Assembly (NCBI GenBank): GCA_963699015.1
Contig: CAVOSX010000006.1
Span: forward strand, 248,001 to 312,000
Length of the DNA: 64,000 nucleotides
Reading direction: 5' to 3'
DNA from: PALSA-505 sp963699015
GTDB lineage: Bacteria > Actinomycetota > Actinomycetes > Streptosporangiales > Streptosporangiaceae
Under the pieces are notes generated by a model. That model made no database searches and was not told where the DNA came from. It worked only from the letters and a program-made list of their open reading frames with translations. Made by a program: the position numbers and the translations under genes. Numbering within the stretch: the first letter of the stretch is position 1; each line of letters starts with the position of its first letter. This document shows, in pieces, positions 1-8,114 of this stretch.

Positions 1-632
1 ACGGGCGTGTCACGCTCAGCCGGATGGAGCGGTTGCTCGATGACGGCCCGAACCTGCGGTGGAAGGCCGCGTGGCCGCCGGATGCCGGCGACCTGCTGAC
101 GCGCCGGGCGGCCGCCATCGAACAGCGTCATCATCCCACCGTGGTGCTGGAGGGCAGCGGCACCTTCGTGGCCGACGACGCCGGCTCACTGCATCTTCCG
201 GACACGAGCGTGCCGGCTGACGTGCTGCAGGCGGAGACAAGCCTGCTGGTCATAGCCGCCTGCAGCACGCCCTTGCCCTATCTCGCCCACCTGCGCCAGG
301 AGCGGATTCCGTACCTCCTCGCCGGCGCCCGCCGGGTGGATCTGACGTCCGCGCTGGCGAAGATCCGGACGCAACTCGGCGCAGAGTGCCTCATATCGGA
401 GGCCGGAGGCGGGCTCAACGGCGCTCTCCTGCGGGCCGGCCTGGTCGATGAACTCCACATCGTCACGGTCCCCGCACTGGTCGGCGGGCTCGGCACGCCA
501 TCGATCATGGATGGCCCGCCGCTGGAACCCGGCTCGCTCCCCGCACAGCTGCGGGTAAGAGACGTCCAGGTCGGCGCGCACGGCACCATCTGGGCGCACT
601 ACGAGGTCGTAACCAGGTGCTCCGGGCCCTGA
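1..632 (+). CDS. RibD C-terminal (dihydrofolate-reductase-like) domain protein, 5' partial
   Basis: The reading frame is open to the window edge and begins (D)GRVTLSR, the strand that follows the conserved SxDG start of RibD-C proteins, so the true start lies upstream. The middle has an ECLISEAGGGLNGALL segment (NADPH-binding E-G-G-x-L-x-x-x-L type) followed by GLVDELHIVTVPALVGG, the usual RibD-C core. The family comprises NADPH-dependent reductases related to the riboflavin-pathway pyrimidine reductase and to dihydrofolate reductase, but stand-alone copies often act on other substrates and this one cannot be assigned. About 210 residues are visible, near the usual full length, so only the N-terminal strand is missing. 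The next gene, on the same strand, is 270 bp away. Confidence 0.8.
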   Translation, partial: GRVTLSRMERLLDDGPNLRWKAAWPPDAGDLLTRRAAAIEQRHHPTVVLEGSGTFVADDAGSLHLPDTSVPADVLQAETSLLVIAACSTPLPYLAHLRQERIPYLLAGARRVDLTSALAKIRTQLGAECLISEAGGGLNGALLRAGLVDELHIVTVPALVGGLGTPSIMDGPPLEPGSLPAQLRVRDVQVGAHGTIWAHYEVVTRCSGP

Positions 633-902
633 AGTCCTGTCCCGCTGGCCTTCAGCAGCTCAAGCTGCACGGTCTTGAGGCAGGGCCCTGTGCCTACCTG
701 CCCGGCGAGGGCGAGCAGTACATCACCGCCACCCGGCGCCACGCCATCTGTCCCCGCTTGGCCGGGTGCTGTATTTCTGCGCAGTCCGGCTCCTCTGACC
801 AGATGGGTGTATCCGGCATCGGGGGGAGGTCAGGCTGATCAGGCACGGCAGGCCAGCCCGCAAGAAAGACCTAAAGGAAAATCACGAGGGGAAACAGGTA
901 CT

Positions 903-1463
903 ATGCGACGTCTTATTTTCATCCTCGCGGGTGGGCTGCTCACCGCGGGAACCGTCCTTACCGGCGGCATAGCCAGCGCCGGCACCCATGCCTCCAGTGG
1001 CGTACCCAGCGCCGACAAGACTGGCGTCCACCACCAGGCCACGGCCACCTGCACGCCCGCGGGCAGCTTCTTCTTCGACGTCACCGCGCACGGCGTCAAC
1101 TACTACCCGGGGACACCTAACAGCGCCTCTTCGGGGTCGACCGTGCGGCTGAAGCCGAGTCAAAACCGCACGACCTCGTGGGCCTTCTGCGTCAATGCGA
1201 GCGACCAGTGGCTCATCACTAACCAGGGGCTGGCCATGACCAGCAGGGCCACCAGCCCGGGCGCGAACGTGACCGTGGAGACGGCGGGCAATGGTGGCAA
1301 TGGATTCACCAGCCAGCTCTGGAACCTCGCCGGCGTCTCGGGTAACTCGGATACGTTCCAGAATGTGAAGACCGGCCTGTTCCTGCGGGTGCGCAACAAC
1401 GGTCCGATCATGGGCCAGCTCGTGACCACCGGCTCCACGGCCGCTGCCTGGACTTTCCCGTAG
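903..1463 (+). CDS. Secreted protein with ricin-B-lectin-like features
   Basis: A 186-residue exported protein. The start at 903 is chosen because it gives a clean signal peptide (MRRLIFILAGGLLTAGTVL, then an AxA site near residue 27) with a purine-rich AGGGGA about 10 nt upstream; a longer frame from 675 has no export signal at its front. The mature part has QxW-like blocks (SQLWNLAGVSG, and AAAWTF at the end), lone cysteines, and the alternating strand pattern of beta-trefoil carbohydrate-binding proteins. A lectin-like or surface-binding role is inferred; no catalytic motif is visible. A strong hairpin follows at 1508-1543. Confidence 0.65.
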   Translation: MRRLIFILAGGLLTAGTVLTGGIASAGTHASSGVPSADKTGVHHQATATCTPAGSFFFDVTAHGVNYYPGTPNSASSGSTVRLKPSQNRTTSWAFCVNASDQWLITNQGLAMTSRATSPGANVTVETAGNGGNGFTSQLWNLAGVSGNSDTFQNVKTGLFLRVRNNGPIMGQLVTTGSTAAAWTFP

Positions 1464-1507
1464 ACAGCACGCTCTTTCGCTGGTAATCACAGAGCCCGCG
1501 AAAGGAG

Positions 1508-1543
1508 GCGAGGGGCCCGGAGGTGGTAGCCGGGGCCCCTCGC
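1508..1543 (+). terminator. Strong hairpin after the secreted protein gene
   Basis: An 11-bp perfect inverted repeat, GCGAGGGGCCC (1508-1518) with GGGCCCCTCGC (1533-1543), around a 14-nt loop, 45 nt after the stop codon. There is no T-run, as is normal for terminators in very GC-rich actinomycetes. Confidence 0.65.
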
Positions 1544-1610
1544 TGGCGAGCCGGCGTGGACTTCATGCGCGGCGGCCGGCTTCCCATGCGGACTGGGGCA
1601 GCGTGGAGGT

Positions 1611-1635
1611 TACACGTCGAAGTACAGCTCGAACT
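1611..1635. repeat. Left copy of 25-bp direct repeat (glnA 3' end), candidate attL
   Basis: These 25 bases are identical to 16203-16227, the last codons of glnA (FELYFDV and most of the stop) read on the minus strand. The base before the repeat differs (t here, c at 16202), so the stop would be TAA here and TAG in glnA. No other glnA sequence is present around this copy. It is best explained as one end of an insertion at the glnA 3' end. Confidence 0.7.
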
Positions 1636-1669
1636 TTCACTGCGGTCAGCGTCGTCGCAGGCAAGAGAC

Positions 1670-2269
1670 CTAATATGCCTCCTGACCTGCCGAAACATGC
1701 CGTTGAACATCGTTCGCACTCGTCGGCTCTGACCGGCCCTCTGCGGACGTCTTGCGGGCTTTTTGCGGGCTCTGCTGCGCTGTTTTCAGCAGGTAGGTGT
1801 GATCGCCGTCGAGCACCAGCTGGCCGTGCTGGCTATGGACGGTGGCCCGGGTCGTCACCTGACCGGCGTCGCCGTGCGGGGCCAGATCGATGAGCTCCAG
1901 TTGCGGGTAGAGCGTGTCGCCGGAGTGGACCTCGGCGAGGAACTTGCACGAGACGCTGGTGAAGGCGATGAAGACGTCGCCGATGTACTGCGGGAACAAG
2001 GTCGCGCCGGGCGCCGTGAACGCCAGCACCTGCAGGCCGTGAACGACCGGCGCGGTGTGGCCATGGCTGCGGGCGTATTCGACGTTGTAGTGGATCGGGT
2101 GGTTGTCGGCGGAGACCGCCTGGAACGCCGTGGCGTGGGCGTCGGTAAGGGTCCGGCTGGGTGCCCGAAAGATGTCCCCGACCTTGAGATCCTCGAACGT
2201 CTTAGGTTCGACGACTGTGAAGGTGGCCGGATCGAACCGGTCCGGGCCGGAGGCGGCTGGCTGGGTCAT
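1670..2269 (-). CDS. MaoC-like (hot-dog fold) hydratase
   Basis: A 199-residue MaoC-family protein. Seen: DLKVGDIFRAPSRTLTDAHA (residues about 28-47), then SADNHPIHYNVEYARS, the (R)-specific hydratase-type motif with Asp, Asn-His-Pro and His, then VHGLQVLAF. Members hydrate or dehydrate enoyl-CoA thioesters; the substrate here is unknown. The last 35 or so residues are charged, poorly conserved-looking tail. The start has a good ribosome site, AAGGAG 8 nt upstream, so it can be translated independently even though its ATG overlaps the stop of the upstream chimeric frame (ATGA). It is the first gene inside the left end of the candidate island. Confidence 0.82.
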   Translation of the reverse strand: MTQPAASGPDRFDPATFTVVEPKTFEDLKVGDIFRAPSRTLTDAHATAFQAVSADNHPIHYNVEYARSHGHTAPVVHGLQVLAFTAPGATLFPQYIGDVFIAFTSVSCKFLAEVHSGDTLYPQLELIDLAPHGDAGQVTTRATVHSQHGQLVLDGDHTYLLKTAQQSPQKARKTSAEGRSEPTSANDVQRHVSAGQEAY

Positions 2270-3672
2270 GGCAGGTGCTCCTTACGTGGACATGAAATGG
2301 AATAACCGGTGTTTGCGCTAGCGGGGGCTTCTGGTTCAGCGCTCGGGGCATCCGGCGGCCTAGCCGGCTGGCGTGGCGGCCTGGTGATCCGGCTGACGAG
2401 GCGGCGGCCCGGGATTTGCCCGCTTGCCTGAATCCTTCCCGTGGCGAATGAGACGGCGGATGGGCCTCCGAAGCCGCGTGCGTGGCTTCGCGGCGCGGTA
2501 GCCACCGGCAGGCCGGGCGATAGCCCTCGTTCATGAGCGACTGGGTAGCTGCCGTCGGCTGTAATGGTGTCTTCTCGCCCGTTGCCGTCCGCGCCGGCCA
2601 CGGCGCCGGGGCCAGCCGGGAGCCGGACGTGCAGGGTCGTTCCGCGGCCGGGCGGACTGAGGACTGAGATCGTTCCGCCGAGCGCCTCGACCCGGTCTTT
2701 GAGGCCAGTGATGCCCGAACCGCGGCCGGGATCGGCGCCCCCGATGCCGTCGTCGCGGACCGAGAGGGCAAGGGCGCTGTCGTCGCCTCGTACCCGCAGG
2801 TCGATGACCGTTGCCTGCGCGTGCTTGGCGGCGTTGGCGAGCGCCTCGGACGCGATGTAATAGGCGGCCACCTCGACCTGCTGCCCCGGCGGCGAGCCCA
2901 GGTCAAGGTCGAGCTCGACCGGCACCGCAGAGCGCCGGGCCAGCGCCTTGAGCGCCGGGCCCAGCCCGGCCTCGGACAAGACGGCGGGATGAATGCCGTG
3001 CGCGATCTCCCGCAGCTCGTCCAGCGCGGTGAACAGCCCGTCGGCCAGCAGCGACAGCTCGCGCTGGATGTTGCCGTCGGGCCGGGGGGTCATCTTCTGG
3101 ATCATCCGGGCCTTCAGCCCGAGGGCGACGAGGCGCTGCTGGATGCCGTCGTGCAGGTCACGCTCGAGCTGCCGCCGGGTCTCGTCGGCAGCGGCGACGA
3201 TCCGGGCTCGCGACGCCGACAGCTCGGCGCGGCTCCGGGTGTTTGCGAGCGATGTGGCTGCCGCCCGGAGCGTGGCGGTGGCCTTTACCGCCAGGTCCTC
3301 GGGCAGGCCCGGCGGGATGACGATCCGCAGCCGAGGCCGTCCCAGGCCCGCGGCCTGCCGGGTGCGGCTCACCTCGTGATCGACCAGGGACAGAACGTTC
3401 CGGGACGCGTCCAGCAGCACGCCGCCCGCGGTGGTGAGCCGCAGCCCGTCGCGGCGGCGGTGCAGCAGCGGCGTGCCCACGATCTGTTCCAGGCGCCGGA
3501 TCTGCTGGCTCAAGGTGGGCTGGGCGATGAAGATCCGCTCTGCGGCGTGGGTGAAGCTGCCCGCATCGGCGACCGCTACGAAGTAGCGCAAGTGCCGTAG
3601 TTCAAGGCCCTGCGGCGCCTGCGCGCCGGCCGCGGGCCGCGGTACTGGTTGTGTGTGCTTCATGTTGGTCAC
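2266..3672 (-). CDS. LysR-type N-terminus fused to a histidine-kinase module (chimera)
   Basis: A single 468-codon frame of three unrelated parts. Residues 1-139 are identical to those of the complete LysR regulator at 4954-6012 (winged HTH with FTHAAERIFIAQPTLSQQI, and the first part of the effector domain). Residues about 140-350 are a NarL-partner type sensor kinase core: H-box RRQLERDLHDGIQQRLVALG, then an ATP-binding domain with ALANAAKHA (N box), DDGIGGADPGRGSGITGLKDR (G1) and PGRGTTLHVRL (G2). The last 115 or so residues are low-information read-through, partly over a deleted DUF2798 copy. The first part comes from a 551-bp duplication, so the kinase's own sensor region was replaced. 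GTG start at 3672 (or ATG at 3663). No response regulator lies nearby. Whether it is functional or a recombination scar is open. Confidence 0.75.
   Translation of the reverse strand: MTNMKHTQPVPRPAAGAQAPQGLELRHLRYFVAVADAGSFTHAAERIFIAQPTLSQQIRRLEQIVGTPLLHRRRDGLRLTTAGGVLLDASRNVLSLVDHEVSRTRQAAGLGRPRLRIVIPPGLPEDLAVKATATLRAAATSLANTRSRAELSASRARIVAAADETRRQLERDLHDGIQQRLVALGLKARMIQKMTPRPDGNIQRELSLLADGLFTALDELREIAHGIHPAVLSEAGLGPALKALARRSAVPVELDLDLGSPPGQQVEVAAYYIASEALANAAKHAQATVIDLRVRGDDSALALSVRDDGIGGADPGRGSGITGLKDRVEALGGTISVLSPPGRGTTLHVRLPAGPGAVAGADGNGREDTITADGSYPVAHERGLSPGLPVATAPRSHARGFGGPSAVSFATGRIQASGQIPGRRLVSRITRPPRQPARPPDAPSAEPEAPASANTGYSISCPRKEHLP
2368..2460 (-). pseudogene. Internally deleted DUF2798 gene copy
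   Basis: Two blocks match the DUF2798 gene at 3669-4139 and its leader: 2421-2460 matches 4137-4176 (40 bp, 4 mismatches, including the GAAGGA ribosome site), and 2368-2403 matches 3813-3848 exactly (36 bp, encoding LVSRITRPPRQ). The roughly 290 bp in between are reduced to 17 bp. It is translated in passing as the tail of the LysR/kinase chimera. Confidence 0.65.
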
Positions 3673-3806
3673 CTGCGTGGATGTGTAGTTTCTTCTCGTT
3701 CAGCCCCGGGGATCCGGGGCAGGGGGTGCGCGGCTATGCGCGCTGCGGCGGTCCGGGCCGGCTGGAGATCAGCGCCCGGTGTCGGCCGTGAGCAGTCCGA
3801 CGGCCT
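3256..3806. repeat. 551-bp duplicated tract, copy A
   Basis: Matches 5596-6149 with one substitution (3789 vs 6132) and one 3-nt length difference near 3755. Both copies are in the same orientation, 2340 bp apart. The tract covers the 5' 417 bp of a LysR gene, its leader, and the last codons of the oxidoreductase upstream of the real LysR. Copy A ends abruptly in a kinase gene on one side and in DUF2798 on the other, so copy B is the parent. Confidence 0.95.
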
Positions 3807-4139
3807 GGTCGACTGGCGTGGCGGCCTGGTGATCCGGCTGACGAGGCGCTGGGCGTGGGGAGCGACCAGTACGGCTGTAGGTACCGCGACGAGCATGGCG
3901 ACGGCGAAGGAGATGCCCCAGGCTGGCAGCACGCGAGGTGTGAATCCGAACCTGACAATCGTCTCAACCAGCGACACCGCCAGCGATATCACGACGGCCA
4001 TGATCGCGGAGACCAGCAGCGGTGCATACCTGCGGTCAACACGGCGGGCCGAAGCCTTGGATTCTCCCGGATGGGCCTGGTGCACAAGTTCCGCTGCCTG
4101 CGGCTGGCGATGCCCGCGGATTTCCGTGGCCTTCTTCAC
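3669..4139 (-). CDS. DUF2798 membrane protein with altered C-terminus
   Basis: Residues about 38-105 are a DUF2798 domain: RYAPLLVSAIMAVVISLAV, a second membrane helix LPAWGISFAVAMLVAVPTAV, then LVAPHAQRLVSRITRPPRQ. Two helices are predicted by eye; the function of the family is unknown. The GTG start at 4139 is preferred over an upstream ATG at 4244 because GAAGGA lies about 10 nt before it and the same leader is kept in the deleted copy at 2421-2460. After residue about 109 the frame runs into duplicated tract A, so the last 45 or so residues are an out-of-frame reading of an oxidoreductase/LysR junction and not native. Its stop overlaps the GTG of the chimera (GTGA). Confidence 0.65.
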   Translation of the reverse strand: MKKATEIRGHRQPQAAELVHQAHPGESKASARRVDRRYAPLLVSAIMAVVISLAVSLVETIVRFGFTPRVLPAWGISFAVAMLVAVPTAVLVAPHAQRLVSRITRPPRQSTRPSDCSRPTPGADLQPARTAAARIAAHPLPRIPGAEREETTHPRR

Positions 4140-4953
4140 TTGCCTGAATCCTTCTCGTGGCGAATAAGACGGCAGATTGCCGCTCCTTAACCAGTCCATG
4201 CGACAATCCCGCTGTGGTAAAGATGGCGATGCCTCTCCCGTCATCGCCGGGCGCTATATGAGCAGCTCATTGATCCCCGTGGCCTGAGAACGAGAGCCTG
4301 GTGCTGGAGGAGTCGGGGCCGGGCGGGGTATTCCTTCCCGGCATCGCGCTGGTGCTGACCGACCGGCGCCCCCACCCAGGAGGCATACCTTCCGTCCCCT
4401 GCCCAAAGAGGGCGTTCAAACTTCACACCATCGATGAGCTCTGGCGCGTCAAGGCCGCCATCTCGGCCTGGTCCATTGCGACCGTCGCCCGCCGGCGTCA
4501 GGGTTGCGCAGGCCCGATTGCATCAGTGACCGGCTGCTCAACCTGTACACTTATACATTGCAGGCGCACGCGGGGGACGCCCGCTTATGCCGAATTGAGG
4601 GGCATTGCATTCACGTATATTTATGCGTTGACCTGCATGTAGGTAACAATAGCCGCGATCGTTAATTGAGTCACCGGTTTATGTAAGGAGCGAGCCGACT
4701 CTGGGCGTAGGAGATTTCGTCAAGTTCACGGACAGCGATGGTGCAGATCGCTGGATTGTGTCTCGTCGCTGGCGCGGCTGGGCTGGCTGGATCTGTATCG
4801 CTTGGCCCGGTCATCTGGCCTGTGTGGGGCGACCTAGCGGCGGGCGCGGTCCATGAATGGGCGCATCGTTGTGCCGGTTTCGTCCTCGGGCGGGGGTCCT
4901 TCCGCCTCAGCTGATTACCGGCACGCCTGGCGGGGGGCTGGGGCGAAGCCCCG
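4140..4953. other. 814-bp stretch without a confident gene
   Basis: The part around 4545-4690 is noticeably richer in A and T than its surroundings. At 4685-4690 there is AAGGAG followed 10 nt later by an open frame from CTG 4701 to TGA 4856 (51 codons, VGDFVKFTDSDGADRW near its start). The start codon is non-standard and I recognise no family, so it is only noted. Nothing else is supported. Confidence 0.4.
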
Positions 4954-6012
4954 TTAGGCGGCCGTCAGAGAGGCTAGTTCGGCGGGCTCCGGGGGTGGCG
5001 GTGTGGTGAGGTTGTCCACGGTCTGGAAGAGCATCTGCTGCAGCGGGCGGGGCAGATCGCCGCTCCAGACCAGGGCTGCCGACGCGGTCAGCGGGTGATT
5101 GCGGAGGTTGACCTTGACCATGCCGGAGGTATCGGCCAGCCGGGAGCGCCGGATCGGCGTGGCCTGGCCGCCGGCGGCGGTGGCCGGGCCGGTCAGGACT
5201 GCGGCGGGCCGGTCCGCGGTGGCGGCGAAGGCGAGAGTCAGGGGCAGCGAGCGGTGGAACGGCGGGTCGGTGAATTCGAAGCGCGGACCGGCCGCCTGGA
5301 CGGCTGTGGTCCATGCGTCGTAGGTTCCTGCGTGGGCGCGGCGCGGCCCGTGGATGACGTCCAGGCGGGCCAGTTCCTCGAGGCTGATGGTGCCGCGATG
5401 CGCTGCGGCATGGGTGGAAGGGATCCACAGGTCGGGCTCGAACTCCCCTAGGGTCATCGCCTCCAGCGGGTCGGGTACTGTGTCCGGGCTGGTCGTTAGC
5501 CAGCCCAGGCCGGCGTCGGCCCGGCGCGTGTGGATCAGCGAGAACTCGGTGTCGAGGGTGGTTTCCAGCCAGGCCACGTCCACGTCCGCGTCCGCGGCTG
5601 CCGCCCGGAGCGTGGCGGTGGCCTTTACCGCCAGGTCCTCGGGCAGGCCCGGCGGGATGACGATCCGCAGCCGAGGCCGTCCCAGGCCCGCGGCCTGCCG
5701 GGTGCGGCTCACCTCGTGATCGACCAGGGACAGAACGTTCCGGGACGCGTCCAGCAGCACGCCGCCCGCGGTGGTGAGCCGCAGCCCGTCGCGGCGGCGG
5801 TGCAGCAGCGGCGTGCCCACGATCTGTTCCAGGCGCCGGATCTGCTGGCTCAAGGTGGGCTGGGCGATGAAGATCCGCTCTGCGGCGTGGGTGAAGCTGC
5901 CCGCATCGGCGACCGCTACGAAGTAGCGCAAGTGCCGTAGTTCAAGGCCCTGCGGCGCCTGCGCGCCGGCCGCGGGCCGCGGTACTGGTTGTGTGTGCTT
6001 CATGTTGGTCAC
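4954..6012 (-). CDS. LysR-family transcriptional regulator
   Basis: A 352-residue complete LysR regulator (usual length about 300, with a 25-residue Pro/Gln-rich N-terminal extension). The winged HTH is at about residues 25-85 (LRHLRYFVAVADAGSFTHAA, AQPTLSQQIRRLEQ), followed by a substrate-binding domain with RLRIVIPPGLPEDLAV and an hydrophobic strand pattern to residue about 320. GTG start at 6012; ATG at 6003 is an alternative. It lies just downstream of the 3-hydroxyisobutyrate-dehydrogenase-like gene on the same strand, whose expression it might control. Its first 417 bp were copied to 3256-3672. The effector is unknown. Confidence 0.9.
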   Translation of the reverse strand: MTNMKHTQPVPRPAAGAQAPQGLELRHLRYFVAVADAGSFTHAAERIFIAQPTLSQQIRRLEQIVGTPLLHRRRDGLRLTTAGGVLLDASRNVLSLVDHEVSRTRQAAGLGRPRLRIVIPPGLPEDLAVKATATLRAAAADADVDVAWLETTLDTEFSLIHTRRADAGLGWLTTSPDTVPDPLEAMTLGEFEPDLWIPSTHAAAHRGTISLEELARLDVIHGPRRAHAGTYDAWTTAVQAAGPRFEFTDPPFHRSLPLTLAFAATADRPAAVLTGPATAAGGQATPIRRSRLADTSGMVKVNLRNHPLTASAALVWSGDLPRPLQQMLFQTVDNLTTPPPPEPAELASLTAA

Positions 6013-6149
6013 CTGCGTGGATGTGTAGTTTCTTCTCGTTCAGCCCCGGGGATCCGGGGCAGGGGGTGCGCGGCTATGCGCGCTGCGGCGGTCCGGCCGG
6101 CCGGCTGGAGATCAGCGCCCGGTGTCGGCCGCGAGCAGTCCGACGGCCT
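5596..6149. repeat. 551-bp duplicated tract, copy B (parent)
   Basis: Near-identical to 3256-3806. Here the tract sits in its natural context: it begins inside the complete LysR gene, includes the short LysR leader and ends within the 3' end of the oxidoreductase gene (stop at 6112). Confidence 0.95.
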
Positions 6150-6969
6150 CGGCCAGGCCGCTGGCGCCGACCAGGCCGCGGTCATGCAGCGGCTGGGGGT
6201 CAATGCCGTAGGCGCGGATGGCGTCGGCGAAGTGCTCGATGTCTTTGCGCATCAGGCCCTGGATATGGGGGGCGATCTGGGGGGTCACGTCGCTGCCGAG
6301 GGCGCGCAGGATGGCGCTGCCGCCGCTGCTGGCGTCGATGACGTCGATGACCGCCTGCACGTTCATGCCCAGCCGGGATACCAGGCGGATGAGGTCGACC
6401 GCGTTGTCGAGGTTGGACATGGTCATGGCGTTGTTGAGGAGCTTGGTGGCCTGGCCGCTGCCCGAGGGCCCCATGTAGGCGGCGGTGCGGGAAAACGCGG
6501 CGAAGACGGGCTCGCACGTCTGGTACGCCGCGCGGTCGCCGCCGGCCATCGTGGTCAGGGTGCGGGCCCGGGCTCCGGCGCCGCCGCCGCTGACCGGGGC
6601 GTCGATGTAGGCGACCCTCTTCCCGGCCAGGTGCTCGGCAATCTCACGGTTCTCTGCCGGGTCGCCGGTGCCGTGGTTGACGACGATCAGGCCGGGGCGC
6701 AGGGCGTCTTCCACGCCCGGGGTCCCCAGGACCTCCCAGATGTCGCGGTCGTCGCGCAGGCACAGCTCCAGGATGTCAACGGCTGCGGCCAGGCTGGCGG
6801 GGGAGTCGTGAACGGTGTGCCGGGTTTGGGCGAGGACGTCCAGGTTCTGCGGGCGGCGAGCCCACGCGTGCAGCGCGAAGCCGCTGTCGCCGATGGCCTG
6901 GGCCATCGGCGCTCCCTGGTTGCCCAGGCCGATGAAGCCGACCGTCGTGCTGTGCTGGTTTGCGGTCAT
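6112..6969 (-). CDS. NAD(P)-dependent 3-hydroxyisobutyrate-dehydrogenase-family oxidoreductase
   Basis: A 285-residue beta-hydroxyacid dehydrogenase. Seen: Rossmann motif VGFIGLGNQGAPMA (residues about 10-23), the substrate-binding DAPVSGGGAGA, the catalytic lysine region GSGQATKLLNNAM, and the all-helical C-terminal domain. The family oxidises 3-hydroxyisobutyrate, tartronate semialdehyde or related acids, or reduces imines; which applies here cannot be told. The GxGxxG and Lys are all intact. AAAGGAG sits about 9 nt before the ATG. LysR follows 100 bp downstream. The last codons were copied into tract A, with one Ala to Thr change there. Confidence 0.9.
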   Translation of the reverse strand: MTANQHSTTVGFIGLGNQGAPMAQAIGDSGFALHAWARRPQNLDVLAQTRHTVHDSPASLAAAVDILELCLRDDRDIWEVLGTPGVEDALRPGLIVVNHGTGDPAENREIAEHLAGKRVAYIDAPVSGGGAGARARTLTTMAGGDRAAYQTCEPVFAAFSRTAAYMGPSGSGQATKLLNNAMTMSNLDNAVDLIRLVSRLGMNVQAVIDVIDASSGGSAILRALGSDVTPQIAPHIQGLMRKDIEHFADAIRAYGIDPQPLHDRGLVGASGLAEAVGLLAADTGR

Positions 6970-7021
6970 GATCTGGTTCTCCTTTCTGATTGGCGTGGCT
7001 AGTCATGAAGGCCGGCGCGGT

Positions 7022-7993
7022 TCATGCCGGCAGGAGGTCAAGTGCGGTGTCCCACAGCCGCCCGGCGTTCGCCTGGTCGGCGGCGTACCAGGCGACGCCG
7101 GTGTAGTCGGCGGGGCCCGGGTCCGCCGCGGCCAGCAGCGCGAACGCCTGGGCGTCCGGCGGCAGGCTGCGTACCTGGCGCAGGAAGTGCTCCTGGAGCC
7201 GCTGGCTCAGCGGAAGCGGTTCGGGCCGCGCCGCGTGGCCGGAGAGCTGGTCGGCCGTGTACTGAGTACCGAGTTCCACCAGCGCGAGCGGGTTATTGCG
7301 GGTATCGGCCAGGATGCGGTCAACGGCTTGCGCGTTGAGGGCTCCGCCAGCCACCGAGGTCAGCAGCTCACGCGCCTCGGCGTCGGGCAGGCCATCTACC
7401 GTGATCGTCGGAAGCTGCTCGAACACCTGCTGTGAGGCAGGTTCGCCGACGCCGGCGATGAAGCCGACGCGGTCCGCGCACAGGCGGCGGGCGAGGAAGC
7501 CGAGCACTTGCGCCGATTCGGGGTCGAGCCAGTGCGCGTCATCGATAATGCACAGCAGCGGCTGTTCTTCGGCCGCCTGCGAAAGCAGGGTGAGCGTCGC
7601 CAGGCCGACCAGGAATCGCTCCGGCGGCGCTCCGGCTTCCTGGCCGAACGCGACTCGCAGCGCCCCCCGCTGCGGAGACGGCAACTCGCCCAGCCGCGGC
7701 AGGAACGGGACCAGCAGCTGGTGCAGGCCACCGAACTTCATGCTGATCTCCGACTCGACACCGGCGATGCCGGAAGCCCGCAGATCCTGCGCGGCGGAGA
7801 CTGCGTACTTGAGCAGCGTCAACTTCCTCACCCCGGGCCCGCCGCGCAGCACCAGCGCGCCGCTGAAGCCACTGCACACCGCGTCCAGGACCCGGTCGAT
7901 CGCCATCCGTTCGGTCCGGCGGTCGAGTAGCACGAACTCCTCCCGCCACCGGTCATCCAGGTGCCGCGGCCCGGTCCAGTCAGTGAGGACCAT
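7022..7993 (-). CDS. N-terminal ATPase part of a LuxR-type regulator (truncated)
   Basis: About 323 residues resembling the front of large LuxR-family ATPases (AAA_16 type, normally about 900 residues). Seen: LLDRRTERMAIDRVLDAVCSG, a Walker-A-like GGPGVRKLTLL, Walker B LLCIIDDAHWLD, and RLGELPSPQRGALRVAFG. The Walker A is abnormal: the usual G-x-G-K-T is VRKL, so ATP binding is doubtful. The TPR region and C-terminal HTH are missing; the frame ends at a TGA shortly after the ATPase lid region. Start taken at ATG 7993; ATG 8023 or 8050 are alternatives. Probably a non-functional or regulator-interfering remnant. Confidence 0.7.
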   Translation of the reverse strand: MVLTDWTGPRHLDDRWREEFVLLDRRTERMAIDRVLDAVCSGFSGALVLRGGPGVRKLTLLKYAVSAAQDLRASGIAGVESEISMKFGGLHQLLVPFLPRLGELPSPQRGALRVAFGQEAGAPPERFLVGLATLTLLSQAAEEQPLLCIIDDAHWLDPESAQVLGFLARRLCADRVGFIAGVGEPASQQVFEQLPTITVDGLPDAEARELLTSVAGGALNAQAVDRILADTRNNPLALVELGTQYTADQLSGHAARPEPLPLSQRLQEHFLRQVRSLPPDAQAFALLAAADPGPADYTGVAWYAADQANAGRLWDTALDLLPA

Positions 7994-8114
7994 CGATGCC
8001 CACCGCCTTCCGATCCCTTTCATCCTGGTGCCAGCTAGATGAGCCGACATCGTCTAGTTCTGCTGATTTCCGCCCTGGGCCGATCACGGTGCAGTGCGCC
8101 GTCGTCACGGCGGC

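Noticed and set aside
4301..4642. 113-codon plus-strand frame in the gene-free patch
   Set aside because: Atypical composition, no ribosome site and no domain; treated as non-coding.
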